From Molanna angustata (lineage: Eukaryota; Arthropoda; Insecta; Trichoptera; Molannidae), in contig OY754982.1 in NCBI GenBank assembly GCA_963576475.1, positions 3,458,701 through 3,522,700 of the forward strand: a DNA stretch of 64,000 bases, given 5' to 3'. The translations under genes and the position numbers were made by a program. Under the pieces are notes generated by a model. The model saw nothing but the letters and a program-made list of their open reading frames with translations. It ran no database searches and was not told where the DNA came from. Position 1 is the first letter of the stretch; each line of letters opens with the position of its first letter. This document shows, one piece after another, positions 10,740-21,110 of this stretch.

Positions 10740-10935
10740 ATCACTCGTTTTACTCAATCTCAACACACGTTCACAGTAAACCTTCAATATACAAGAACCA
10801 ATTGCTTCTCGAACTCTTTAATAAACACAACAGCTCGGCTGTGGAACGATCTTACGAATTATGTGTTTCCTCCTTCTTACAACTCGTGTCTTTTAAAAAT
10901 CCGAATTGATATTTTTCTGAGCAGATTGCAAACCC
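10740..10935 (+). mobile_element. LINE C-terminal fragment
   Basis: Translation on the plus strand gives a short RT-tail pattern: F-S-N-S-L followed by T-T-A-R-L-W-N-D-L and then V-F-P-P-S-Y-N-S. This is the usual end of a jockey-like or R1-like ORF2. It is frameshifted and short, with no 3' tail found. Confidence 0.55.
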
Positions 10936-11034
10936 TCCCCAACACTACATAATGAGCTTCTTCGAAAGAGTATAATGGACCCAAATCCTAATAGCTGGTG
11001 TCTTTTCCCTAGCCATGTTAAATATATCACAGGA

Positions 11035-11205
11035 TTTTTGAGCAAGGCATGCAATGTTTTAAATATGTTTCCAAAATCTTTCTACAAGTGAGATGACTAT
11101 TTATTTAAATCCCAGCAAATTGCTATGCCTTGATTCAAATATGTTTCCAAAATATTTCTTAAAGTGATATCAAAGCAAATTGCTAGGCCTTGATCAAAAG
11201 TATGT
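11035..11205. repeat. Imperfect tandem repeat of about 70 bp
   Basis: AAATATGTTTCCAAAATMTTTCT and CAAATTGCTAKGCCTTGAT recur two to three times in order. No coding capacity. Confidence 0.55.
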
Positions 11206-11925
11206 GTTGTTACAAATTTTATACCAAATAATATAATAAAACATCTTCTTAATGACATTTGAAAAATACTTTCTTCTATTAAGGCCGCTGCTTATTTTGA
11301 TCCAAGCAATATACCTAATGATCCAAATTTGTTTCCAAATACTGCTAAATTTGTTACGCAGTCCCACCAATATATCCGTTAGGCGATACATACAATGTTT
11401 GTCCCGGCTCTGACGAGCAAGAAATCTAATATAAGGATGTCCAGCAAAAACCGTAGTCGGACCCTGCTCATGAAAATAAAACCTTCAGAGCAACTGGTTA
11501 TACATACTTCGGGATATACCCAAATCCCAAAACTGTCTTAAACTGGCAAAAAATCTCTCCTTTACATACCCTACATATCTAAAAATCTATCCCCATATCA
11601 TGTTCAATTTGAATCTTTGACCATGTGGAGATAAAGATCTTTTTTGTATCATATCATCGTCTAAATCTATTTATTGATTGCTTTAACCTGAGTGGTTTAA
11701 AAAAAATATGAAAATAGGAAATTCTGTAAATGAAATTCGTGGATTTTCAATTTAATATTTTATATTTTTTTATTAATTATATAATTCATTGGTTGATTGA
11801 TTGTTTACTGAATGGAAATTGTGTACATACAATAGATATTTTATTTGATTTCATTGGTTAGTTACTACAATCTTAATATTAAAAAAAAAAAAAATAAATG
11901 TACTGCGTTTGGGAACGGAATTGTA

Positions 11926-12158
11926 TATCATCTAGTCAATTAAAACTATGAAAAAATTATATTTAATTTTACGTTCTACTTAAATTTTTCGCAAACGCGA
12001 CTCCCATTCACCGGTATCGCTCTATGATGAGCATCATCAGGAAAAAAAAAAATAAGTAGAACGTAAAATTAAATATAATTTTTTCATAGTTTTAATTGAT
12101 AATGGAGTTCTACCATGAAGTGACAGTGTCTAATATTGAAAAAATTATCATCTAGTCA
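11926..12158. mobile_element. Insertion with 47-bp inverted arms and 13-bp target duplication (possibly Penelope-derived)
   Basis: TATCATCTAGTCA occurs at 11926-11938 and at 12146-12158, bracketing 207 bp. Just inside, 11936-11982 and 12053-12099 are perfect 47-bp reverse complements around a 70-base loop. The right side has a further 46 bp of unpaired sequence before the second direct repeat. The loop contains CGCAAACGCGAC and GATGAGCATCATCAGG, similar in style to the hairpin ends of Penelope-like elements. That link is my inference. Confidence 0.65.
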
Positions 12159-12294
12159 GTTTTTTTTAAATATATTTTTAATAACTATTCATATGCAGGG
12201 ATATCTCTCCGAAAATAGCTGATTCCTCTCCTTTTCCTTCCTTCCCTTTGCTACATAATATTTACTAAAAAAGGAATACTTATCCTTTAAAACA

Positions 12295-12912
12295 TGGGGG
12301 GCAAGTCTGGTTCAATCGGCGAAATCAAAACCCTCACCATTACCCATATCATGGATATAATTATAATATGGAGTTCAATAATATATTTTGCTCGCTAGAG
12401 AGAGCTATAGCGCTGCAATAGAACGATGTATGACAGGGTAAGAAATGAGAACATAAGGAAAGAATGTAAGATGAAGAAAGATATCATTAATAGAATGAAA
12501 GTGAACACACTGAGATGGTTTGGCCACATGGGTAGAATGAATGAGGAACGCCTGACGAAGAAAATATACAATGCGGATAGGATTGGATTAAGAGGCCGGG
12601 GCCGCCCAAGAAAGGGATGTTACGATCATGTGAACGATATTCTGAAAGAAGGAAATGTTAGAAGCGTGTAAAATAGACGAACATGTATGAGACGATGCAT
12701 GAATGTTGACGAGGCGATGAATGTGTGCCAGGATAGAAAGATATGGCGTTCGGTTCTCTCTGCCTACCCCGTAAGGGACATGGCGTGATGGTATGTATGT
12801 ATGTATGCAATAATATCTTTAGATGTCATAGAACTCCATACGAAAATTATATCCATGATATGGGTAATCACTAGGGCTTTGATTTCTCCGGTCGGACCAG
12901 ACTTGCCCCCCA
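12295..12912. mobile_element. MITE family E, copy 2, split by a LINE
   Basis: TGGGGGGCAAGTCTGGT at 12295 is inverted at 12896-12912. Removing 12385-12816 (LINE plus one target copy) gives a continuous palindrome like copy 3, with ATATGGAGTTC and AGAACTCCATA on either side of the centre. Confidence 0.8.
12385..12807 (+). mobile_element. 5'-truncated LINE inserted in MITE E
   Basis: The open frame at 12426-12671 encodes a reverse-transcriptase C-terminus: L-R-W-F-G-H-M-G-R-M, then L-R-G-R-G-R-P-R-K-G. After a stop the homology continues with C-Q-D-R-K-I-W-R-S-V to about 12790. The 3' tail is (GTAT)n. CAATAATAT flanks the insertion at 12376-12384 and 12808-12816 (9-bp target duplication). Antisense relatives are at 32055-32385 and at 42735-42858 plus 51120-51690. 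Confidence 0.85.
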
Positions 12913-13374
12913 GATCTCGATTACCTCTTCTTGTTCTTTCCCAATCCTTCTTTTTTTTCTATAATATATAAATATATATAGATTAATCGACGGACAGCTG
13001 AAAAATATATGTTATAAATGTTTTTAATGAAATCATGAAATCTTTCTCTTGACTCAAATTCTTTTAGTTCTCTTGATTCAACAACGCGTTGAAAATATCC
13101 AAACGTAAATATTTAAGTATGAACTTCCGTCAATTCTGTAGGCGTACTACATAAGAATGAAAATATGTTTTTTCTACCCATCCTCGTGGTTTACTGTGAA
13201 TGAGAGAACGTGTCCTTATTTATGTTATTGTCACACGTCCCTGTATGTATGTAGGTAGACGTTATAAGTAGCTTCTTTGAATATTAAAACTCCTGCATGG
13301 AAATATTTAGTCTAGTGAGTGATGAAGACTTATTTTATTTCATTATATTTTTATCGACCCAAACGAAATAAGAT
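12913..13374. other. No recognisable feature
   Basis: AT-rich sequence without a repeat or coding signal that I can place. Confidence 0.5.
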
Positions 13375-13585
13375 AATTTTATTTTATTGCTTCTTGGGCA
13401 ATTAACGGGAACTACATAGGTCAGATATTAACACGCACCCAAAAACAAGTAGCCACATTTTGGAGACTCACAGATCCAGACTGAAAACACAATGGAAAAC
13501 TGTGTATCCACCGGGAATCGAACCCGGGACCTTTAACTCAACAGTGAGATATCCAACCTACTGAGCCACGAAGGCCGAAAATTAG
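13375..13585 (-). mobile_element. tRNA-derived SINE
   Basis: On the minus strand the head (13511-13585) starts GGCCTTCGTGGCTCAGTAGG and contains the B box GGTTCGATTCC. The body has CTCCAAAATGTGGC and CTACTTGTTTTTGGGTGCG, and it ends in an A-rich tail. The copy at 29632-29880 has the same head, body and tail in the opposite orientation. Confidence 0.8.
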
Positions 13586-13664
13586 ATATTTGGTAGATAA
13601 TGTATGTAATAGGTACAACCAGAGACTAAAGAAATATACAGAGCTGACATAAGCGGGCATAGAG

Positions 13665-13715
13665 CGGGATGTGGCCAACGCTATATTCCTCACTACCAAG
13701 TAATTCCACAAAGTT
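13665..13715 (-). repeat. Dispersed repeat A fragment
   Basis: GTGGCCAACGCTATATTCCT, TCACTACCAAGTAATTCC and ACAAAGTTTT match the end of repeat A as seen at 51830-51880. Confidence 0.6.
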
Positions 13716-13897
13716 TTTATTAACATAATATGGTAGGTACTTTGTAATAACATATATGTTTTAATAAATAGACGTGTTGACTATTTACACATTTATTATC
13801 GAATACAGTAATTAGATATTTATAAGATAGAAGTACAATAATAGTTATACAAATGAACCACAACGTGAGAGCACTATTAACGATCAATCCAGCCCCG

Positions 13898-13969
13898 GCT
13901 TTACCCCAGACACTCGTTTATATGGATCTCCCAACTCCCGAAGAATGCCGAACTCCTGATTCGTGTATA
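13898..13969 (+). repeat. Dispersed repeat B
   Basis: Reverse complement of 470-541 with a few substitutions. No terminal repeats seen. Confidence 0.55.
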
Positions 13970-14224
13970 CTCATATATGTAGAAATGTATTCACATCACA
14001 TTGGGGAAATTGAAATATAACAAACATTCAGAGATACCAGACTCTGTCTGTCGACAATTGTACGAGAGTCATAAAATGCATCTAAAAATGTTACGACTCT
14101 GTTTTATGGGACGATCAAATTATATTTAAAAAAAGCTCTAGGAGATGTAATCGTTGGTATTATTACAAATTCATTCGTAAATATTTTAGAAGTTAGAATT
14201 TTTTTATTTTTTTGCATTTTATCT

Positions 14225-14265
14225 CAAATACCATCTCGATAGAGACGAAGTTGGAATACATATTT
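14225..14265 (+). repeat. End fragment of foldback family D
   Basis: GATAGAGACGAAGTTGGAAT matches the family D outer end; the rest of the element is absent. Confidence 0.45.
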
Positions 14266-14841
14266 TAGGTAAACCAAAAAATCAGCGGTTGATTTTGATA
14301 TAGCAAAATTCCATTTAATATGTTGAATGGGTTATTTCTTACCCTAGAAAACAAGCTTTGAATACTAGCGCCAGTTATGAAACGACAATTCGTTTACAAT
14401 GAACGCCATGATTTTCGTATAAGAATGACAATGACGTCGCATAGATGTAATTCTGAATCACACCTGAATAAATTATAAGTTCATTTTTAGCTTGCTTACT
14501 TACTCGCACCACACTAAATGAGTGTATTAATGTAGTATCCGCTACGATTTTCGCCATATTATTTATTTTTGAAAGAGACAAATACATTCTTATGAAATAT
14601 AAAAAAAATACACTTTTACGTATTTTTGATACAACCAAAAGATAAAAACCAAAAATTAATGTAGGTACACAAATTGAAAACATTCGCAATACACATGTTT
14701 ATGCTGCTATGCATCTATGGTTTTTATACATAGTATAGAGTTTTTGTTGTTTTTTGTTTATTTTTTGAATAAAAAAGTTGACAAAGACGTTTTTATGGTG
14801 AATTTTTGCAACTAATCAAAGAAAAGTGAAGCCTTTAATTG
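14266..14841. other. No recognisable feature
   Basis: AT-rich. A 104-codon minus-strand frame (14375-14689) is hydrophobic but shows no family motif. I do not support it as a gene. Confidence 0.45.
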
Positions 14842-15030
14842 CCCTCTCCTACTTTACTCCTGTTTGCCCACTGCAGGAGATAGGCCTCCCCTCTCCTACT
14901 CTACTCCTGTTTGCCCACTGCAGGATATAGGCCTCCCCTCTCCTACTCTACTCCTGTTTGTCCACTGCAGGAGATAGGCCTCCCCTCTCCTACTCTACTC
15001 CTGTTTGCCCACTGCAGGAGATAAACCTCC
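14842..15030 (-). repeat. 47-bp tandem repeat, four copies, at a LINE 3' end
   Basis: TGTTTGCCCACTGCAGGA (with a few substitutions) recurs at 14861, 14908, 14955 and 15002, an exact 47-bp period. On the minus strand each unit covers the coding end of the adjacent LINE (I-L-Q-W-A-N-R-S). Because 47 is not a multiple of three, the units change frame relative to each other. Confidence 0.9.
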
Positions 15031-15260
15031 CCTACCATATTCCACTCATGTTCCAGAATGATTTCCATTCACTGGGGTCCAATGAATCTTTTGATGTCGT
15101 CCATCCATCTGTATGTGGACTCTTATCGCATCACGGTCTCCACTCCAAAATTCTTTTTTCTCTCATTCTTGCAATGCGTCCTGCCCATCTCCACTTTTGA
15201 ATTGACATTCTCTCAACCACACAGGATAATTCATTCGGAATTCAGTCATCTCTCTGATTG
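14842..15260 (-). mobile_element. RTE-like LINE C-terminal fragment
   Basis: Minus-strand translation of about 15040-15205 gives W-R-W-A-G-R-I-A-R-M-R-E-K-R followed by I-L-E-W-R-P, then a degenerate D-G-W-T-T-S region. This is the standard C-terminus of insect RTE-like reverse transcriptases. It has stops and continues into the 47-bp repeats. Confidence 0.7.
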
Positions 15261-15833
15261 TCTTCTATTGTTTATTATTAGTTTCATTTGCAACTTGATT
15301 CTTTCCATTTTCTTTGTTCTATTCGCAGATTGTCGGCAGGCAGTTTGGCTGAGGTCATACATAGTTACCATGTCATAAGTGAATACTGGCAGAACACACC
15401 GCTCAAAGACCCTTGACTTAACTGAAAAAAAAAATGGTCAAATTACATGTTAACACTACGATGTCAAAACTTAAATTACAATATATTTTTTAAAATTTCC
15501 TTTCAAGCAAGATGCTTAAAAAGGAACATCATTGTGTAAATATTTTTAATAACTATCATTCCTTGAATCCTTGGTCCTGTTCTCAGTCTGTTCCTTCCAG
15601 GTCCACCAATCCAGTTTGTAGCACAATGACATTTAATACAAAGACAAGAGAACAATTTAATTAGAACAAGTTCTATAAAAAATTATAAAGTATCTTGCAG
15701 TTTCATGAAATGAATTCGTAAAATTTATTTTGATTCAATATTTCATTTTGAAAACTTGATTATTCTTCAGTGCGATTTTATGCAAATGATGTGCCTTTAT
15801 AGCAATTTGAAACCCAGAAAAAATTAAGAAACC
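15261..15833. other. No recognisable feature
   Basis: AT-rich sequence without supported genes or repeats. Confidence 0.5.
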
Positions 15834-16019
15834 CAGGGAGGCTAGTCTGGTCAACCGGCAAAATCAAAACCAACCATATTTACCCATATCATGGATGTAA
15901 TTATCTTATGGAGTTCTATAACATCTTGATTTTATAGAACTCTACAAGATAATTTTATCCATGGTATGGGTACACGTGATTGTTTTTGATTCCGCCGGCT
16001 GACCAGACTTGTCCCCCTG
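15834..16019. mobile_element. MITE family E, copy 3 (intact, 186 bp)
   Basis: CAGGGAGGCTAGTCTGGTC at the left end is inverted at the right as GACCAGACTTGTCCCCCTG. The two halves are complementary almost to the centre at TCTTGATT. CAGGG-type termini resemble hAT elements, but the eight bases outside each end do not match, so superfamily is open. Confidence 0.8.
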
Positions 16020-16084
16020 ATCAGATATACCTCAAAATCTAATGGAGTCGGAGTAAGTATTATCTATACAAATATGAAAAATTT

Positions 16085-16280
16085 GAAATGAATCGAATAA
16101 ATACTTTAATCTATAATCGATAATATAAAAAAAATACGCTTAAAAATTGTGAAATCATGACTTTCCCCTATTCCGTAGTGTGGAGAGTAAAAACACGACG
16201 TAGATAGTACACATTCACAGATATATTATGGGGAAACTTTCAGAATAAAATCTCATCATCATACTTGTTATTATTTAGAA
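16085..16280 (-). repeat. Dispersed repeat A, partial
   Basis: AATACGCTTAAAAATTGTGA and GAAACTTTCAGAATAAAATC match 55280-55385 in the same orientation and 7617-7700 in reverse. Confidence 0.5.
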
Positions 16281-17074
16281 AACAAATTAAAAGTTTGATA
16301 CATACAATAAAAAGGTTTTGCGACTCAAATCAATTTGTTTAAAATTCAGAAGTTTTTTTTTTAAATCCGACATTAAATTAATGCAGGTGGTTAAAGCTCA
16401 CTAGATTTTTTCAATAAATTAATATTGAAGAAAGAATTCAAATAAACCCTTTATAGTCTGATGAAACCTCGCATGAGTCATAAATATATCTCATATCCCA
16501 ACCTGTCTGTGAATCTGTCACAAGTAGATAAGAAAGAATCTTTACGGAGCGGAGAGTTTTTCTCGCTCATTAAGAGTTTTGTTAGAGTTCTCTGAGAGCG
16601 GAGAGAGTTTTTAGATTGTGAAAAGCGTAAAGTTGGAATAAAATAACAGCTTTCACGGTGAGAGTTCAACTACACACACACACATACAAAACTTATTCTA
16701 CAATTCATGTACAGTCTTACTACTTGCCATAGTTTTTACAACCATAATTTTAATTATGTACATGCAACAAAGTTTACAAAGTCGAGTCATTTGCTTAAAA
16801 AAAATCTCTTCCCAAGCAATGTAAGTCTCAAGTAAATTTGGTACTATAGTACATCCATCCATCATAGCTCGACAGGCATAGGTGGATCCAGGGGCGATCC
16901 TAGGACCATCGCGCCACGCAATCCTGGAAAAAAAAATGGAATAGTGATAATTATTTTTTTAATGAAATCTTTGGCCAATACTCAACGCGTATATAAAAAC
17001 TTAATAAATGTGATAAATAATCAAACGCGGAGACTTCAACTTTGTGGAAATTCATATTTATTAAATTATTTAAA
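16281..17074. other. No recognisable feature
   Basis: AT-rich. 16860-16925 (GGTGGATCCAGGGGCGATCC) is GC-richer and appears once; its origin is unknown. Confidence 0.45.
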
Positions 17075-17318
17075 TTAACCCTTAATTAGGCGCATGGGGT
17101 CATGACAGTTTCAAATTGAAAAAAAAAGTGCTTGGAACGCGACAGCGCTCACTCTAGGTTCCTACCTCCCCGCGGGCTATTCAAATCAGTTGTGGTTTGA
17201 AAATCAACGCGTATGCACATGTCGCTGGTCTCTTAGGTGCTGACCCCATGCGACCAATTACGTAACAATTGGTGCAAGGAAGTGTTTATTATTATTAAAA
17301 ACTCCTGAGCGCGGTCGC

Positions 17319-17450
17319 TGTTCGTCAAGACAAAAAGTGCCAAATAAGTGCCATAAGTGTGGTAAACTTGTTTGGCTTGTTTGTCAGCGGTACTTCAGGG
17401 CTTACTGCAATGGATGCAGAATAAATGAATCTGATAATATTTTAAGTTGA
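17319..17450 (+). pseudogene. piggyBac transposase C-terminal cysteine-rich domain remnant
   Basis: An open frame without a start codon runs to TGA at 17448-17450. It encodes N-K-C-H-K-C-G-K-L-V followed by V-C-Q-R-Y-F-R-A-Y-C-N-G-C-R. The Cys/His spacing (C-x2-C, then single C, then C-x2-C) fits the zinc-binding C-terminal domain that piggyBac transposases use to contact transposon ends. Everything upstream, including the catalytic aspartates, is gone. It cannot encode a transposase. The family assignment rests on the motif plus the TTAA-flanked ends. Confidence 0.7.
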
Positions 17451-17514
17451 TCTCGGCTCTACCAAAAATACATATGTAGTTTTTAGAGGAATTAGAAGTT
17501 GTTTTGTGTTTTTA

Positions 17515-17715
17515 ATTGTTTCTTCTTCTTCTTCTTTTTATAGGTTGACACCTGTTTTTTCAGGAACTTTGCCCGTCCCTCAAGGCCTCTTGTGACGCCG
17601 AGCTACAGCTATCTCTCCATCTCTTGGGTGGTCTACCTCGTGGTCTATTTGTTGGGAGTTAATTTTGGGCAATCTGTTATCTCCCATTCTCGCCACGTGG
17701 TCCCGTGGTGTTTTA
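17515..17715 (-). mobile_element. LINE C-terminal fragment inside piggyBac derivative
   Basis: Minus-strand translation gives W-R-E-W-E-I-T-D-C-P-K and, in shifted frames, H-E-V-D-H-P-R-D-G-E-I and A-R-R-H-K-R-P-L-R-D-G-Q. This is a degraded RTE-like reverse-transcriptase end. The 3' tail is (GAA)n, seen as TTCTTCTTCTTCTT at 17521-17535. Confidence 0.6.
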
Positions 17716-17934
17716 ATTGTTTAAAGTCAAATTTATTTTTTTGTTTCTTTATTATGACTATAATAAAGCATTTAAATATTTTTGATAAAACATACTTCGT
17801 TTTATTTATTTCTTCCACTCTATTTTCATTTATTACTTTGGGGTCAGTAGTGACCCCATGCAACTACTTGTGTGATTTTCTTAATGCGCCTAATTAAGGG
17901 TTAAACACAAAACACTATACTGTATAAATTTCCA

Positions 17935-18420
17935 CTTGCTTATTTTTACTTAATCACTACATGTTTCGGGAACGTCCGTTCCCTTCCTCAGGTGGATGTA
18001 AACTGAATATTATTATGCACGTGAATGCGGTGTATGGATAGTAGTGTTGTAGAGGCGAATGTAGAGGTGGGGTTGGGACAGTGGACTAGGGGGAACATTT
18101 GGAGTAGGGGTGAGGAGGAAGGTTGTACCAGATTATGATGTTTTGTGAGTATTTTGGGCTTTTTTTATTTCAGAAGTTTCTTAATTATTTTCTTTTAGTC
18201 CTTATGTATGTTTGTGTAGAATTTTAACCTTTGTATTGTTGAAGTTGTGATTAAGTTGTGATGTGGCTGGCGTATTCAGAAAAATTCCTATTGTTGAGGC
18301 ATTGTTTATGTTCGTTTAGTCTAATTTCAATTGTTCTGCCAGTTACGCATTTATATACAGTTACAATCTCCACATTCTAGTTCAAAAACCCCACTGCATT
18401 CGCCAGTTGTCATGTGTCTT
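17935..18420 (-). mobile_element. Penelope-like element remnant, copy 1
   Basis: Minus-strand frames at 18240-18410 give G-V-F-E-L-E-C-G-D-C-N, then after a frameshift G-R-T-I-E-I-R-L-N-E-H-K-Q-C-L-N-N-R-N-F-S. This is the GIY-YIG endonuclease region of Penelope-like retroelements. The terminal CATGTTTCGGGAACGTCCG and CCTTCCTCAGGTGG segment near 17960 is typical of the ends of these elements and is echoed at 26501 and 37400. Frameshifts make it non-coding. Confidence 0.75.
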
Positions 18421-18984
18421 TAGATTTAGTGTGATATATGTTCGTTTTAATTGAGTATTTTTGGATTTATTTTATAGCTTAATTTATTTTTTACTTTATT
18501 CTTTTATTTTATTGAGTTCTATTTTTTGTATTGTTATTGGTTCCAAATTGAACATGGTGATATAAATAATTATCGTAAGCTAAATTAATAATATTTTTTA
18601 TGGACGCGAATATTTTAATGTACGAACTATATCTTGTTTTAAACTAACCCAGCATGCGTATCCGAGTAGGTACTTAAACACAAGTAATGCTTCAAATGGT
18701 ATAAAATAATAAGACATTGAATTATAAGGCACAGAAGCCGCGTGTAATATAAATTTCGAATTCAAATGTATGACAACTTTTATTTACATGTGTGTATGAG
18801 GCGGTAGATCGGTAATCGAATCGGTAGGTGTATACGTATACTGCATAGAAAAGAGATTTTACGTATACTACTATGAGTTCTATGGCTGGGCGAGTGAAAC
18901 TCAGAACATTTTTCTTAGTTTTAGTTGTCATACTTTCATTGCGTTGACTAGGTATCTGTATCTAAGAATAAATATGGAATTGAA
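18421..18984. other. No recognisable feature
   Basis: AT-rich sequence with no supported gene. Confidence 0.5.
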
Positions 18985-19811
18985 CTACACGAGTGCTATA
19001 ACTATGCTGATGTTAGCTACTTGGATGCAAACGAGGAACATCTCAACAAACTTGAACGCCTTCAAAATGTTTGCATCCGTTTTATCTTTGGACTAAAAAA
19101 ATTCGCTCATATTTCTCATTACCGTAATCTTCTTCATTGGCCCAAGATACGACAACGACGTAATATACGTATATTGTCATTACTATACAATGTCCTTTTT
19201 AATCCAAATTTACCTCAGTATCTCAAAGATAAATTCACTTATCTTTCAAGCCATGGGCGTCCACTTCGATCTGCTGAACGTGCTTTACTATCTATCCCTA
19301 TTCATAGTTCTGAATTTTTTAGCTCTTCATTTGAAGTACATTCAGCTAGACTATGGAATAGCCTAAGACCTGATATTACGTCGTCTATCTCACTAAACAT
19401 CTTTAAGAAAAGGCTAAAGCAAAAATATTTATCTGACAACACCTGATTACATCTTCCTCTCCTCTTCCTTTCCTTATTCCTCAGTCTTCCTATCATTGCT
19501 ATGATTTGTTCTTATATGCTATCTTCTTCGTTTTTGTGTTCTTTTTTTTATTACTTTTCTTCTGCTATTTTTATTTACTTTGTAATGTGATTCACTTATT
19601 GCCATAGTACACATTGTTTTGTATATTACACATTTACTCTGGTTGGTTGGAAGAAATTGCCATTAGGCAATAAGCTCGCCAGTGTACTTATTATATGTAC
19701 AAAAAGATTAAATTAGTAAAATAAATAAAAACTAATGTCTAATTTGAACAGGCGCGCGCAATATTTTTGCTATTTATATTGTAATACTTACCCGATTTAT
19801 TTATTTTTTAC
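18985..19811 (+). mobile_element. Jockey/CR1-group LINE 3' end, first unit of a tandem duplication
   Basis: Open from about 18985 to the stop at 19444-19446. Motifs are Y-L-D-A-N-E-E-H-L-N-K-L-E-R-L-Q-N at the start, then I-R-F-I-F-G-L-K-K-F, the L-R-S-A-E-R-A-L-L-S-I-P region, and S-A-R-L-W-N-S-L. The 3' UTR has GGTTGGAAGAAATTGCCATT and AATAAGCTCGCCAGTGTAC, then an A-rich tail near 19733, followed by about 80 bp of flanking DNA (AATTTGAACAGGCGCGCGC). Only the C-terminal thumb/tail of a reverse transcriptase is present, so it cannot be autonomous. Confidence 0.85.
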
Positions 19812-20569
19812 GAACGCCTTCAAAATGTTTGCATCCGTTTTATCTTTGGACTAAAAAAAATCGCTCATATTTCTCATTACCGTAATCTTCTTCATTGGCC
19901 CAAGATACGACAACGACGTAATATACGTATATTGTCATTACTATACAATGTCCTTTTTAATACAAATTTACCTCAGTATCTCAAAGATAAATTCACTTAT
20001 CTTTCAAGCCACGGGCGTCCACTTCGATCTGCTGAACGTGCTTTACTATCTATCCCTATTCATAGTTCTGAATTTTTTAGCTCTTCATTTGAAGTACATT
20101 CAGCTAGACTATGGAATAGCCTAAGACCTGATATTACGTCGTCTATCTCACTAAACATCTTTAAGAAAAGGCTAAAGCAAAAATATTTATCTGACAACAC
20201 CTGATTACATCTTCCTCTCCTCTTCCTTTCCTTATTCCTCAGTCTTCCTATCATTGCTATGATTTGTTCTTATATGCTATCTTCTTCGTTTTTGTGTTCT
20301 TTTTTTTATTACTTTTCTTCTGCTATTTTTATTTACTTTGTAATGTGATTCACTTATTGCCATAGTACACATTGTTTTGTATATTACACATTTACTCTGG
20401 TTGGTTGGAAGAAATTGCCATTAGGCAATAAGCTCGCCAGTGTACTTATTATATGTACAAAAAGATTAAATTAGTAAAATAAATAAAAACTAATGTCTAA
20501 TTTGAACAGGCGCGCGCAATATTTTTGCTATTTATATTGTAATACTTACCCGATTTATTTATTTTTTAC
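19812..20569 (+). mobile_element. Second unit of the 758-bp tandem duplication of the LINE 3' end
   Basis: Bases 19812-20569 repeat 19054-19811 with only a few substitutions. They include the LINE coding end, 3' UTR, A-rich tail and the same 80 bp of flank. Because the flank is duplicated too, this arose by tandem duplication, not a second retrotransposition. The unit starts in mid-gene at GAACGCCTTC. Confidence 0.9.
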
Positions 20570-20618
20570 GTATTTCTTTACTATGTTTGCAGACAAATAC
20601 CCGGCTTTTTAGGTTCGT

Positions 20619-20830
20619 CAATAAATACGCTACTGGGTGGGTCTTGGCTGTTCCAAAAATCTCTTCCATTCTTGCATGAGTCCTTCCATCGCAGTTAATA
20701 TCTTCTAGGTCTTGGTGTGTTAGATTTGGCGTTTTCCGGGTTTTCGCTGGCCATTCAGATCATATTACCAGTACATCTCAAGCATATTGATGGAACTGAT
20801 AACATCGGGGTATTCATATGTTATGTCAAA
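20619..20830 (-). mobile_element. RTE-like LINE fragment, decayed
   Basis: GGGTGGGTCTTGGCTGTTCC on the plus strand aligns with GGGTGGGCCTTGGCTGAATC at 21308. The same downstream blocks (CATCTCAAGC, ACATCGGGGT) occur in both. It is a decayed second copy of the family at 21299-21690. Confidence 0.6.
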
Positions 20831-20959
20831 TAGAAGAAATATTAAATAAAAAAATAAATGATATTTCTCCCCAGATTCGATTTTTTATGACCGAACGTTT
20901 TCGTCGAGATGTCTTGGTATTATGAAGGCCTAAAAGATACAAAACCAAAAGGACTAATT

Positions 20960-21110
20960 CTAAACTATTTTTCTAGTGCCCTGTCAGGAACCTCTGACGT
21001 TGGCGAATCCTTCTCTGTCCTGTGCTGTCCGGAATACCTGTTCCACAATTCTAAAGCCTGTCCATTCCCTAACATTATGCAGCCAGGACATCTGTCTCCT
21101 TCCATTCATA
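20960..21110 (-). mobile_element. RTE-like LINE fragment (N-I-R-E-W-T-G family)
   Basis: Minus-strand translation contains N-V-R-E-W-T-G-F-R-I-V-E-Q-V-F-R-T-A-Q, followed by F-A-N-V-R-G-S and a stop. Relatives are at 6765-7470 and 58045-58270. The plus-strand 119-codon frame over it is a shadow. Confidence 0.7.

Larger units (their letters stand above)
17075..17904 (+). mobile_element. piggyBac-type deletion derivative
   Basis: TTAA at 17075-17078 and 17901-17904 brackets an 822-bp element. Its ends are CCCTTAATTAGGCGCA, inverted exactly at the right. TTAA targets and CCC-type termini are the hallmark of piggyBac. Just inside, CATGGGGTCA on the left is echoed by TGACCCCATG on the right. It keeps a piece of the transposase C-terminus at 17319-17450 but lacks room for the DDD catalytic core. 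A minus-strand LINE fragment occupies 17515-17715. Confidence 0.85.

Noticed and set aside
15834..16019. Firm hAT assignment for MITE E from its CAGGG-like ends
   Set aside because: The 8-bp flanks do not match in any of the three copies, so the superfamily is left open.
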